The position numbers and the translations under genes are program-made. The notes beneath the pieces are model-generated. The model was given only the letters and a program-made list of their open reading frames with translations, did not search any database and was not told where the DNA came from. A DNA stretch of 64,000 bases from Hymenobacter swuensis DY53 (lineage in GTDB: Bacteria; Bacteroidota; Bacteroidia; Cytophagales; Hymenobacteraceae), in assembly GCF_000576555.1 (NCBI RefSeq), contig NZ_CP007145.1:3224001-3288000 (forward strand), read 5' to 3'. Of the stretch, positions 10,138-17,796 are shown piece by piece. Numbering within the stretch: the first letter of the stretch is position 1; each line of letters opens with the position of its first letter.

Positions 10138-10356
10138 GAAGAAGGTAGAGTATAATAGAAGTGGCAAGAAACTTTGCTGCAACTGGGAAGCCCCGTTGTT
10201 GGGGGACAAAGGTGCAATAACCAGCCGCTTCGCCACTCCCTGAAGAGGAAAGGCACCTCACCGGGTGCTGTGTCATCGTTGGTTTGCGAAGCACCTGTAA
10301 AGTAAATAGTGTGCGCGAATCCAGTTCCGGGTGCTTGCCGCGAAGTATGCACTGGC

Positions 10357-11085
10357 TCAATCCAAAGGTGAGTTCAGGCACGCTGCCAATTCCCGCACGA
10401 TAGTCGCATCGGTTTCCCAGCGTGGCGTATCAAACTCCGTGGCTTTCGGCGCAGGCGGAGCGGCCAGCTGCCTTTTGGCGCTGGCGTGAAACTCATGGGC
10501 ACCCGTATGCCGGGCTAAGTCCCGGATGGTAGCGGGCGTCACTCCCGCGCCCGGCATAATGCTGATGCGCCCGGTTGCCTGCTGTACCAGCGCGGCCAGC
10601 TGCGTACGCCCTGCCGGCGCGGTGGGCTGACCGCCGGAAGTTAGAATCCGCTGGCAGCCCAGGCTGATAATTTCCTCCAGAGCCTGGTGTTGATCCGGGC
10701 ATGCATCAAAGGCGCGGTGAAACGTAACTGGCAACGGTCCGGCCGCCGCCAGCAGCCGCCGACAAGCCGCCAGATCCACGCGGCCCGCCTGGTTCAGAGC
10801 CCCCAGCACCACGCCCGCGCACCCCAGCGCCCGGCACTGCCGGATGTCTGCTTCCATGATGGCTAGTTCCTCCGCATCGTAGCAGAAGTGCCCGGTTCGC
10901 GGCCGAATCAGCACGAATACGGGAATGGCAAGCCGGGTCAGTACGTGCCGGATGGTGCCGTATGAGGGGGTCGTGCCGCCCTGCTCCAGGTTCTGGCACA
11001 GCTCAATGCGGTGGGCGCCTCCGGCTTGCGCCGCCACGGCCGACTGCACCGAGCCCGCGCAGATTTCAAGCCCGCGCGCCCTCAT
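10357..11085 (-). CDS. cutC: CutC family protein
   Basis: A 242-residue TIM-barrel protein. LEICAGSVQSAVAAQAGGAHRIELC and GTTPSYGTIR near the N-terminus, RPRTGHFCYDAEE, and TSGGQPTAPAG are the conserved CutC blocks. The ATG at 11085 overlaps the TGA of the aspartylglucosaminidase gene as ATGA, so the two are probably translationally coupled; a longer ORF from 11136 was rejected for that reason. CutC was named for copper homeostasis, but its biochemical role is unsettled and the copper link is doubtful in many bacteria. Its coupling to a glycan-degrading amidase hints at a sugar-related or amidase-product role, which is inference only. Confidence 0.88.
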   Translation of the reverse strand: MRARGLEICAGSVQSAVAAQAGGAHRIELCQNLEQGGTTPSYGTIRHVLTRLAIPVFVLIRPRTGHFCYDAEELAIMEADIRQCRALGCAGVVLGALNQAGRVDLAACRRLLAAAGPLPVTFHRAFDACPDQHQALEEIISLGCQRILTSGGQPTAPAGRTQLAALVQQATGRISIMPGAGVTPATIRDLARHTGAHEFHASAKRQLAAPPAPKATEFDTPRWETDATIVRELAACLNSPLD

Positions 11086-12104
11086 TTCAGCAGGTAATCG
11101 GCCTGAATGAGCTGCTGCTGGTTGCCGGCGTCGCAAACGGCGTAGCTAAAGCCTTTCTGTAGGGCAAAGGCGCCGTGCTGGCCCTGGGCACTAATGGCAA
11201 TAAAGCACACCTGAATGTCGCGGGCTTTGTCGCCTTTGATTTTGGCAATGCGCTCCACGGCGGCTTTACAGGCCGCTTTCGGTCCCATTCCCTGGCGCAT
11301 AAGCTCCACCACGGTGTGCGCCCCGGCTATGCGAATCACATCCTCGCCCTGGCCGGTAGCGGCGGCGGCGCCCACGGCATTATCCACAAACAACCCCGAG
11401 CCGATCAGGGGCGAGTCGCCGAGGCGGCCGCGCATCTTAAAACCCATGCCGCTGGTGGTGCAGCTGCCGCTGAGCCGCCCCTGCGCATCCTGGGCCAGCA
11501 TGGCAATGGTATCGTGGTTGTTGGCTCCGCCTACCGGGCCGGTTTTGCGGTTCCCGGTGTTTTCTATGTTGACGACGGGCTTGTACTGGCTGGTTTTGAG
11601 CCATTCGCGGTAGGCCTTTTCGGCGTCGGGGCTAAGCTTTTGGGCTTCCAGCGGAAAGCCCTGCGCCACGGCAAACTGCTGGGCACCCTCTCCTACCAGC
11701 ATTACGTGCGGGGTACGCTCCATCACGCGCCGTGCCACGCTGATGGGGTGCTTAATGCGTTCCAAGGCCGCCACGCTGCCGCAGTTAAACTGCTCGTCCA
11801 TGATGCAGGCATCCAGCGTCACGATGCCTTCCCGATCGGGGTTGCCGCCCAGGCCTACACAGCAGTTTTGCGAGGCTTCCGTCACCATCACGCCGGCCTC
11901 CACCGCATCGAGGGCACGGCCACCCTGGCTGAGCACTTTCCAGGCCCCGAGGTTCGCCGCCAGACCGGTGTCCCAGGTCGAAATTACCAGCGGTTTGCCA
12001 GCCACCGGAGCTGGTGGCAGACTCAGTGCCTCGGCAGACGGGCTGGCAGCCAATGCGGCTAAACTAGCGGCAGAGGAGGAGAGAAACTTACGACGGGTAG
12101 GCAT
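11082..12104 (-). CDS. N4-(beta-N-acetylglucosaminyl)-L-asparaginase (aspartylglucosaminidase)
   Basis: A 340-residue Ntn hydrolase. MPTRRKFLSSSAASLAAL is a twin-arginine-type signal. GLGGNPDREGIVTLDACIMDE and IKHPISVARRVMERTPH closely follow the human AGA pattern, and NNHDTIAML marks the autocleavage point, where the Thr after Asp becomes the N-terminal nucleophile. MRGRLGDSPLIGSGLFVDN forms the substrate pocket. It splits the GlcNAc-Asn bond, the last step in releasing an N-glycan stub from asparagine. The start at 12104 was chosen for the signal peptide. It is the first gene of the minus-strand glycan locus and overlaps cutC by 4 bases. A plain isoaspartyl peptidase is less likely given the AGA-specific blocks. 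Confidence 0.9.
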   Translation of the reverse strand: MPTRRKFLSSSAASLAALAASPSAEALSLPPAPVAGKPLVISTWDTGLAANLGAWKVLSQGGRALDAVEAGVMVTEASQNCCVGLGGNPDREGIVTLDACIMDEQFNCGSVAALERIKHPISVARRVMERTPHVMLVGEGAQQFAVAQGFPLEAQKLSPDAEKAYREWLKTSQYKPVVNIENTGNRKTGPVGGANNHDTIAMLAQDAQGRLSGSCTTSGMGFKMRGRLGDSPLIGSGLFVDNAVGAAAATGQGEDVIRIAGAHTVVELMRQGMGPKAACKAAVERIAKIKGDKARDIQVCFIAISAQGQHGAFALQKGFSYAVCDAGNQQQLIQADYLLK

Positions 12105-12607
12105 ACGGAAAGCAGGCAATGTGGACTCTCTCAAAGAAAGAGATTTTCGGGTGATGTTCCACAAAGTCCAGGCGGGGCGTAGCTTCCGGTTAGCTCGCCT
12201 CAGTGCGCTTGCTGCGCAATTGCCGCACTGTTGAGCGGCGGCAGTTACAGCCTGGTTATCCCGAGCTTTTCACGGGTGCTTCGCGCAGTCTGTCAATACT
12301 CTTTTCGCAGTAGCCTCCAGGAGTTGCGCATGTTCGCCTACGATGCGGGAGTTGCCTCGCGGATGAGCTGGGTCTGGTTGTTGCGCGCGTGACAACACCG
12401 GCATTCCGCCCTCGGCTACTTGGCCCCTAACCACTTTGAAACCCAATTTAAAACCACGCCCCAATTGTGTCCGGCTTAGCTGGACCACCTCATGATTCAT
12501 TCAAACGGCATTGCCTTCGCAACCGAAATGGGCCTTTATCGAACCGGCCGGGCCAATGCAATTTTCCGCACAATTGCCTCAACTACAACAATTAACAGAA
12601 ATAAAAA
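12105..12607. other. Intergenic region, no gene recognised
   Basis: About 500 bases between the aspartylglucosaminidase start and the left end of the integrated element. Short open frames here have no recognisable family pattern. The part next to 12104 presumably holds the promoter of the glycan locus; no clear TAnnTTTG box was identified. Confidence 0.5.
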
Positions 12608-12637
12608 ATCCCGCTTTACGATACCGTAAAGCGGGAT
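12608..12637 (-). terminator. Ancestral terminator of the tRNA gene, now separated from it
   Basis: A perfect 13-bp stem (ATCCCGCTTTACG) with a 4-base loop, followed on the minus strand by a T-run. It lies directly beyond the left attachment repeat, where the tRNA 3' end would have been before integration. Confidence 0.75.
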
Positions 12638-12655
12638 AATGTGGGCCCAACTGGA
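12638..12655. repeat. Left attachment site (18-bp direct repeat)
   Basis: AATGTGGGCCCAACTGGA is identical to 25837-25854, which is the 3' end of the tRNA gene plus 4 bases. Sequence on both sides of the repeat differs between the two copies. This is the duplicated tRNA tail expected of tyrosine-recombinase integration. Confidence 0.9.
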
Positions 12656-12771
12656 CTACCAACCATTTGCCCTATCTTATCATAATCATTCTTAAAACAT
12701 CCATTTAAACGCTTTTTAAGCGGTTCATCGCAAGGATAGGACAAGTAAAAACAGGGTGAAATAAGAATTTT

Positions 12772-12790
12772 TGTCCCGTGAATTGTCCCG
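12772..12790 (+). repeat. Left pair of TGTCCCG arm-type sites
   Basis: TGTCCCG occurs at 12772-12778 and 12784-12790, start-to-start 12 bases. The same heptamer pair with the same spacing and orientation lies at the right end (25765, 25777). Probable integrase arm-binding sites. Confidence 0.65.
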
Positions 12791-12812
12791 TTGACTTATC
12801 CCTCTACCTTTG
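12783..12812 (+). promoter_or_regulatory. Integrase promoter, Bacteroidota type
   Basis: TTG at 12783-12785, a 19-base spacer, and TACCTTTG at 12805-12812 match the TTG / TAnnTTTG consensus. The -33 element overlaps the second TGTCCCG site, so integrase binding there could repress its own gene. Confidence 0.65.
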
Positions 12813-12835
12813 ACAGGGCCATTAACCCCTCCCCT

Positions 12836-14053
12836 GTGCTACGGACAAAATTCTACCTTACGGATGCCCAATCGGCATCTCCCACGGCTATCTATGCCGC
12901 TTGCTATCTGGATGGCAAACGCAAAAAGCTTTACACGCCCTTGTCCGTTTTACCCAGCCAATGGGACAGCAAAGCCCAACTATTTCGCCGAAGCTTCGCC
13001 AATTACTCAAATGCCAACCGACTGCTTCGGTTTCTGGTAACTGAACTGGACGACTATTTCTTGGCCACTGTATCGAAGGGCAAGTTGGTGCTGATAGAAG
13101 ATCTACGCACTATCATCGCCCGCATCCTCACCGGAGCTGAGCCCCCAGAAGTCACTTTTACCGATCATCTCTCCAACTGGATTGAGGACAGCAAGCGGGA
13201 TGTGAAGCCCTCCACTATCAAGAGTTACATCACGTTTCGAAACCACATTCTGGCTTTCGGTAAAGCCAAACGCTACGCCTTGGACTTCTCGACTCTGGAC
13301 CTGGCATTCTCTGAGGCGTTCAAAAACTATCTACTCCAAACAGCAAGACTCACCAACACATCCGTCAATAATGTTATCAAGAATCTGAAGGTGTTCCTCA
13401 ATGCCACCCATAATAAGGGCTTACATGAGTTCCAGCATCATACTCGCTTCAAAAAGCTAGAAGGGCATACTCCGGAACTCATGTGTCTTTCAAAAGAAGA
13501 GAAGGCTGCCATTATTGGCCTTAACCTGGACTACTTCCCCCGTCTGGAAAAGACGCGTGATGTGTTCCTTTTTGGTTGTGAGACAGGGCTCCGCTTCTCC
13601 GATATCATCGCGTTGTCGCCCCACCAAGTGCACAAAGATTATATCCTACTCACGACCCAGAAGACTAATGATTTTCTGAAAGTCCCACTATCAAGTCTGG
13701 CACACTCTATTCTGAAGAAGTACGCTGGAAAGCAGGTGAAGGCGCTACCAGCGAAAACAAACCAGAAAACCAATGCTGACTTAAAGCAAATTGCCAAACT
13801 CGCTCGTCTGGAAGCTCTGGTATCGGTTGCCACTGTGCGCGGCACCGACCGACAGAAACTGATGGTGCCCAAATGGAATCTATTGTGCACACACACTGCC
13901 CGCCGTACGTTCGTCACGCTGGCTCTTGAGGCTGGAATGCGGCCGGAAGTAGTGATGCGTATTACCGGCCACAAGAACTATCGAACTTTACACCAGTACA
14001 CCAAAATTACCGATTCGGTGGTGCAAGATGAATTCCTAAAGCTACTAAGCTAA
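12836..14053 (+). CDS. int: Tyrosine recombinase (integrase) of the element
   Basis: About 405 residues from a GTG at 12836. No in-frame ATG exists in the N-terminal part; a TTG at 12791 lies inside the promoter, so the GTG is preferred. The order is an N-terminal arm-type domain, a SAM-like core-binding domain (about 100-200) and the catalytic domain with Arg in TGLRFSD (about 252), His-x-x-Arg in HTARRTF (about 352), GHKN, and the tyrosine in HQYTKI (about 387). It integrates and, with an accessory factor, excises the element at the tRNA tail. It lies 180 bases from the left attachment site, as usual. A strong hairpin terminator follows, separating it from the replication genes. Confidence 0.93.
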   Translation: MLRTKFYLTDAQSASPTAIYAACYLDGKRKKLYTPLSVLPSQWDSKAQLFRRSFANYSNANRLLRFLVTELDDYFLATVSKGKLVLIEDLRTIIARILTGAEPPEVTFTDHLSNWIEDSKRDVKPSTIKSYITFRNHILAFGKAKRYALDFSTLDLAFSEAFKNYLLQTARLTNTSVNNVIKNLKVFLNATHNKGLHEFQHHTRFKKLEGHTPELMCLSKEEKAAIIGLNLDYFPRLEKTRDVFLFGCETGLRFSDIIALSPHQVHKDYILLTTQKTNDFLKVPLSSLAHSILKKYAGKQVKALPAKTNQKTNADLKQIAKLARLEALVSVATVRGTDRQKLMVPKWNLLCTHTARRTFVTLALEAGMRPEVVMRITGHKNYRTLHQYTKITDSVVQDEFLKLLS

Positions 14054-14064
14054 ATAATAGAACA

Positions 14065-14123
14065 AAACCAATAAAAACGAGTGGCATCCGGTTAGTCCAG
14101 GTGCCACTCGTTTTTATTGGTTT
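14065..14123 (+). terminator. Integrase terminator
   Basis: A perfect 22-bp stem (arms 14065-14086 and 14102-14123) whose right arm carries TTTTTATTGGTTT. It is placed 12 bases after the integrase stop. Confidence 0.85.
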
Positions 14124-14173
14124 CGTGTAGCAATCTGATCTTCAACCAGCCGATTTTTATCCTTAACGCAACT

Positions 14174-14213
14174 ATAATCGGACATAATCGGACATAATCG
14201 GACATAATCGGAC
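14174..14213 (+). repeat. Four tandem copies of a 10-bp repeat
   Basis: ATAATCGGAC occurs four times head to tail with no mismatch. It lies about 90 bases before the HTH gene, so it is probably an operator array or iteron-like site for that protein or a replication initiator. Confidence 0.8.
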
Positions 14214-14301
14214 ATCCGTGGACACGCGCTTTTATCTTCCATGTTCTTGCCTTACCCTTGCTCAACAATCACAAAAACCACCTAAACACACGTAGAGCAA
14301 G

Positions 14302-14601
14302 ATGAAACATGATGTAGTAGAAATCCTTTGGGAACAGTTTGAAGAAAGAATTTTCCGAACAGTGTGTAAAGCACTACAACAAGCCCCACAGGATGCCGCC
14401 ACAGGCAAAGCCACTGTAGACGACCGCCTGTACACGAAGGAAGAGATATGTCAGGAACTAGATATTTCTAAGACTACCCTGACCTCTTGGATGAATGACA
14501 ACAAGGTTCCATTCATCCGGCTGGGCCGGCGCATCTACTTCCAAAAAAGTCTGGTACTGGAAGCTGGGCGTGCTCATCAGAAGTATCAGCGCCGGAAGTA
14601 A
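14302..14601 (+). CDS. Small helix-turn-helix DNA-binding protein (excisionase/regulator-like)
   Basis: A 99-residue protein with a C-terminal MerR/excisionase-type winged helix: LYTKEEICQELDISKTTLTSWM followed by VPFIRLGRRIYF (about residues 45-85). Such HTH_17-type proteins are the usual excision factors or regulators next to integrases in Bacteroidota mobile elements. The N-terminal 40 residues may be a dimerisation helix. It opens a compact run of genes: its TAA overlaps the next ATG by one base. The four ATAATCGGAC repeats upstream are candidate binding sites. Excisionase versus transcription factor cannot be decided from sequence. Confidence 0.75.
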   Translation: MKHDVVEILWEQFEERIFRTVCKALQQAPQDAATGKATVDDRLYTKEEICQELDISKTTLTSWMNDNKVPFIRLGRRIYFQKSLVLEAGRAHQKYQRRK

Positions 14602-15008
14602 TGAACCAGCTCACAAGCCAGTCTCTCTTTGCCTTACAAGGTGCGCAGCAAGCTCTTCGGACTATTATACATATCCGAATACAGCACGAGAAAAAGCAAG
14701 CTCAGAAAGGCCTACTGGTACCTGCATTTGTGCAACGCGAAACCAGACAGTTGGCTGAAATCCATGACGATCTGGATGACTTGATCGAACAAAGCGAAAC
14801 ACTGCTGCCGAATGAGGCATTACAAGGAGCTGAACTAGGGTTTTTCAAATGCTTGGACATTATGGCCAAACAGGGAATTCTATCTACTCAACCAACGGGT
14901 TCAGCCGGACGCTTACTCGACTCGTCGAAGAGAAGTGTTGACCGAATCCTTGCCCAGCGTCAATTAAATAAAGGCTCCGTAACTGCGTCTACTCATGGCC
15001 AAGTTTAA
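14601..15008 (+). CDS. Hypothetical helical protein of the element
   Basis: A 135-residue protein, predicted mostly helical, with an acidic central stretch (AEIHDDLDDLIEQSETLLPNE). No family recognised. Its ATG overlaps the stop of the HTH gene (TAATG) and its last 14 bases overlap the RepA-like gene, so it is part of the same translationally coupled unit. A role in replication or excision of the element is guessed from position only. Confidence 0.6.
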   Translation: MNQLTSQSLFALQGAQQALRTIIHIRIQHEKKQAQKGLLVPAFVQRETRQLAEIHDDLDDLIEQSETLLPNEALQGAELGFFKCLDIMAKQGILSTQPTGSAGRLLDSSKRSVDRILAQRQLNKGSVTASTHGQV

Positions 15009-16122
15009 TTTACCAGTCAACGAATTGCCGCCAGCCCCTAGCATGGAATTAGCGGCAGGCAGGCCTCGCATCCGGTATTCAGCTGAGCAATTACGACAGT
15101 ACCGCATTACTTCTGACTCACAGGTAGCCAAGCCTGAGCCTGCTATCTACATTCGAGATTCTGTTATTGCCATGAAGGGCGACTTAGCGGTAATTTCTGG
15201 CCCAGCAAAGGGAGGCAAAAGTGCCGTTTGTCTTAATATGTTAGCTAGTGCGCTATCGCCGGATGATACGGATATCGATACGCTTAGCATCCAGGTACCT
15301 CACGCTGGTACCAAGCCGGTAATTTATGTGGATACCGAGCAGGGTGATTATGCGGTGGCTGGCATGCTCAAGCGGCTCTGTAGCATTCTGGGGCTTGACA
15401 GGGCCCCAACCAATTTGCACATGCTGTCCTTACGAGAAGAACCCAAAGAACGCGCTTACGATATCATCACAAGCTATCTGGAGGCAGAGGCCTGCCCCCA
15501 CCTAGTCATTATTGATGGAATCGGTGACTTGGTTGGCAGTGCAAATGATGAGGTAGAGGGCATTCGCATCCTTCGAGAGTTTATGGCTCAGGCCTCCCGG
15601 TTGAAAACGACCATTGTGACGGTGTTGCATGATAGCCATGCCAACAGCGCCAAACCACGAGGTCACCTAGGCAGCGAAGCCGAACGCAAAGCGGGTGGCC
15701 TGATAGCGGTGGCTATGGAGAATGGGGTACGCTATTTAGTTGCCCGCAAATTGCGCTACGGAGCCAATTTCGACCCAGTACCCTTCATGTGGTGTGATAT
15801 TTCCAAGCGTTTCATCTCCATGGAGCCCTCCGATATTCCGGCTCGGTTGCAAGTAGACAGAGCTGCCAACCGAGAAGCGGAGGCCCGGCTATTAGCCAAG
15901 CAGTGTTTCCCGTATGGCACCGCAGAGGTGCGCTCTAAGGCACTAGTTGACTTAGTAAGAACCACTACCAAGAAAGGCGAGAGTATTGCCTACAAGCGCA
16001 TTGAGGATATGGTGGAGTTTGGGTTCGTGACGGCCCGCAAAGACGGATCAGCCACCTACTACTCCATTGCCGCTGCCTTGCAGCCCCAGCCCGACCCGCA
16101 GATGGAACTTTCCCTGCCTTAA
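14995..16122 (+). CDS. RepA/AAA_25-like hexameric ATPase
   Basis: A 375-residue RecA-fold ATPase. Walker A is SGPAKGGKSAVC (about residue 66-77), Walker B LVIIDGIGDLV (about 170), and HDSHANSAKPRGHLGSE is the sensor-like segment typical of plasmid RepA-type helicases and AAA_25 proteins. The C-terminal 100 residues look like a winged-helix tail (YKRIEDMVEFGFVTARKDG). In plasmids and islands such proteins unwind the origin. No relaxase or obvious primase is adjacent, so the full replication scheme is unclear. It overlaps the previous gene and ends in front of the TTTACT repeat cluster. Confidence 0.78.
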   Translation: MAKFNLPVNELPPAPSMELAAGRPRIRYSAEQLRQYRITSDSQVAKPEPAIYIRDSVIAMKGDLAVISGPAKGGKSAVCLNMLASALSPDDTDIDTLSIQVPHAGTKPVIYVDTEQGDYAVAGMLKRLCSILGLDRAPTNLHMLSLREEPKERAYDIITSYLEAEACPHLVIIDGIGDLVGSANDEVEGIRILREFMAQASRLKTTIVTVLHDSHANSAKPRGHLGSEAERKAGGLIAVAMENGVRYLVARKLRYGANFDPVPFMWCDISKRFISMEPSDIPARLQVDRAANREAEARLLAKQCFPYGTAEVRSKALVDLVRTTTKKGESIAYKRIEDMVEFGFVTARKDGSATYYSIAAALQPQPDPQMELSLP

Positions 16123-16129
16123 ATCGGCA

Positions 16130-16258
16130 CTTTACTTTACTGTAGTGGGTGTATATAGGCCGCCCCACAGTAAAGCACCCTTCTCTTTTTCCTTCCGGCA
16201 GCTACTTCGGCGCTTTGCTTTACCCCTCCTTCATATAGAGAGGAAAAGTAAAGTAAAG
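16130..16258. repeat. Cluster of TTTACT / AGTAAA inverted repeats
   Basis: CTTTACTTTACT at 16130-16141 is inverted at 16247-16258, and CTTTACTGT at 16135-16143 is inverted at 16167-16175. The cluster occupies the spacer between the RepA-like stop and the RadA-like start; it could be an operator or replication site. Confidence 0.6.
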
Positions 16259-16306
16259 CCCTCCTATGCCCTATTGCGAAGTTGCTCCCACTTCACCTAC
16301 ACTGTA

Positions 16307-17344
16307 ATGGCTCACACTAAAAACTGTCAATCTTGCGGCACCACAATCATTGGCAACATCAACCGCCGGTTTTGTACGGATGCCTGCCGTAAATACTACA
16401 AAGCACACGGTAATACTGGGCACTCTGGTTTGTCGGACAACCGGTTGAACAGAACAGAAAAATCCGGAGAAAAGCGGAAATCAGCCTCCTCTTCCATTGG
16501 TGATTATGCTGCTAAGCGCCTGATTGACTTTGCCGGCAAAATGGCCGGAAACCAGCTTCTATCGGCTTCAGCAGAACCCAAACTGAGCAATATTGCTGGC
16601 TTGGTAGGGCAAACACCACTGCTTACTGCTACCCTCACGGGTGAAATACGCGCTGGCCGGCAGCCGGGACAGTACCGACCGGCGCTCCCCACTACTCTTC
16701 GGCACTTCCTGGGCGAGCTTATGCACCCGTTTCAGATGCTGATTTGGGGCTTGCCAGGCAGTGGCAAATCAACCATGAGCATGATAATGGCCAATGAAAT
16801 GGCAGCCTTCCGTAAGGTGCTCTACATTTCCGGGGAGGAAGGACTGAATAGCGCTACACTCCGGCAAAAACAGGCTCGTACCATCACCCGCCCCGACCGG
16901 TTTTTATTCGCCAACCGGTTACCTAATTCTAAGCTGGAATGGCGGCAGATTTTGCTTACCGGTGCCACCGGTCAAACGTCCGGTCAATTGTCTGGAAACG
17001 CACTTTTTCCCACCGGTCAGCATACCGGAGCCACCGGTCAGGCAACCGGTGGCGCTCCTGAATACCGGACCATTGTGTATGACTCTATCACAATGCTGGG
17101 AATTCACCCTTTTCATGTGAAATCCACCGCTAACGACTGCCAGCTTCCAGCGTTCAGCCAACATATCAGCCACATCTTCATCAGCCACGCTCATAAAGAC
17201 GGGAAAGAGTATCGGGGAGATGGTAGCTGGGGCCATGAGGTGGATATTATCATCCGGTGCCATGAAGGCGTTGCCACCATTCAGAAGAACCGTTTTGCCA
17301 CGGCCGAACAGGGCCGAATAGGTACAGAATATAAAATCTATTAA
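16307..17344 (+). CDS. Zinc-finger RadA/RecA-like ATPase of the element
   Basis: A 345-residue protein. The start at MAHTKNCQSCG was chosen because the ORF upstream (to 16067) runs out of frame through the RepA-like gene and repeats. An N-terminal CxxC...FCTDACR zinc finger (residues 7-35) is followed by a basic linker and a RecA-fold domain: Walker A GLPGSGKST (about 147), LYISGEEG, Walker B TIVYDSITML (about 254), and HKDGKEYRGDGSWGHEVD with QKNRFA, which parallel RadA/KaiC-type ATPases. The Lon-like tail of RadA is absent. A Thr/Gly/Gln-rich repeat (about residues 217-251) interrupts the core between Walker A and B. Function in element recombination or replication is inferred. Confidence 0.72.
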   Translation: MAHTKNCQSCGTTIIGNINRRFCTDACRKYYKAHGNTGHSGLSDNRLNRTEKSGEKRKSASSSIGDYAAKRLIDFAGKMAGNQLLSASAEPKLSNIAGLVGQTPLLTATLTGEIRAGRQPGQYRPALPTTLRHFLGELMHPFQMLIWGLPGSGKSTMSMIMANEMAAFRKVLYISGEEGLNSATLRQKQARTITRPDRFLFANRLPNSKLEWRQILLTGATGQTSGQLSGNALFPTGQHTGATGQATGGAPEYRTIVYDSITMLGIHPFHVKSTANDCQLPAFSQHISHIFISHAHKDGKEYRGDGSWGHEVDIIIRCHEGVATIQKNRFATAEQGRIGTEYKIY

Positions 17345-17416
17345 CCGGCTTAAAGACCAGTTGGCCGGAGTCTAGGCTCATAATTGGCTGCTCACTTTGT
17401 ACCATCTGCCTGGAAG

Positions 17417-17455
17417 CGCAAAACGCCTACCGTAGCCAACGGTAGGCGTTTTGCG
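17417..17455. terminator. Hairpin terminator between RadA-like gene and hsdM remnant
   Basis: A perfect 17-bp stem (arms 17417-17433 and 17439-17455, loop AGCCA) with AAAA/TTTT inside the stem. It could serve either strand: the RadA-like gene on the plus strand and, formerly, the degenerate hsdM on the minus strand. Confidence 0.8.
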
Positions 17456-17477
17456 TCTATTCTGATTGCGAGTTTGC

Positions 17478-17598
17478 TTAAATCAGCGGTGGGCCCCGCT
17501 CGGCCAGGAATTGGTTGTGGTGGGCGGTGGCTTTGCTTGATTTCGACCAGCTGTTGGTGTACGCCTTGCAGGTCAATTTCCTTAGCGGAGGTGACCGT
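17478..17598 (-). pseudogene. Frameshifted 3' remnant of a second hsdM
   Basis: Read on the minus strand, two frames joined by one shift near 17532-17535 spell VTSAKEIDLQGVHQQLVEIK and then KATAHHNQFLAERGPPLI followed by TAA. The intact HsdM at 18676-20283 ends TSAEEIDLLAVHKQLQEIEQ...EATARHNAFLAELGLPLI, so the match is clear at protein level but diverged. Only about the last 40 codons remain. This shows that another type I modification gene once occupied the element and was replaced or lost. Confidence 0.82.
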
Positions 17599-17796
17599 TC
17601 TGTGTCACCTCTACCAACAGCACCCTCATGAGCAACAGCGTACTCTAAGGCAGGTTATTCGAAGTGTAGCCTACAATTTGTTAACGCATTTAGCAGAAGT
17701 TCACTAAAAAAAATGGCACTTTAAACTAAAACATAGTCAGTTTTACTTGTAATTTAACATGAATTATTTCAGACAGCATTTAATAAAGCAAAGCAC
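17599..17796. other. AT-rich spacer before the TIR gene
   Basis: No supported gene. A plus-strand open frame ending at 17707 crosses the hsdM remnant in antisense and was not accepted. The AT-rich stretch 17705-17790 presumably contains the TIR gene promoter. Confidence 0.5.

Noticed and set aside
12270..12500. 76-codon minus-strand frame left of the element
   Set aside because: No family pattern, no sensible start context, composition of random intergenic sequence.
12791..12835. TTG start for the integrase at 12791
   Set aside because: It lies between the -33 and -7 promoter elements; the GTG at 12836 lies 24 bases after the TACCTTTG box.
14174..14213. Tandem repeats as a CRISPR array
   Set aside because: Units are 10 bp with no spacers and no cas genes are present in the window.
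17384..17707. 107-codon plus-strand frame between the RadA-like and TIR genes
   Set aside because: It crosses a terminator hairpin and the hsdM remnant in antisense; only its last 35 codons look protein-like, and no family was recognised.
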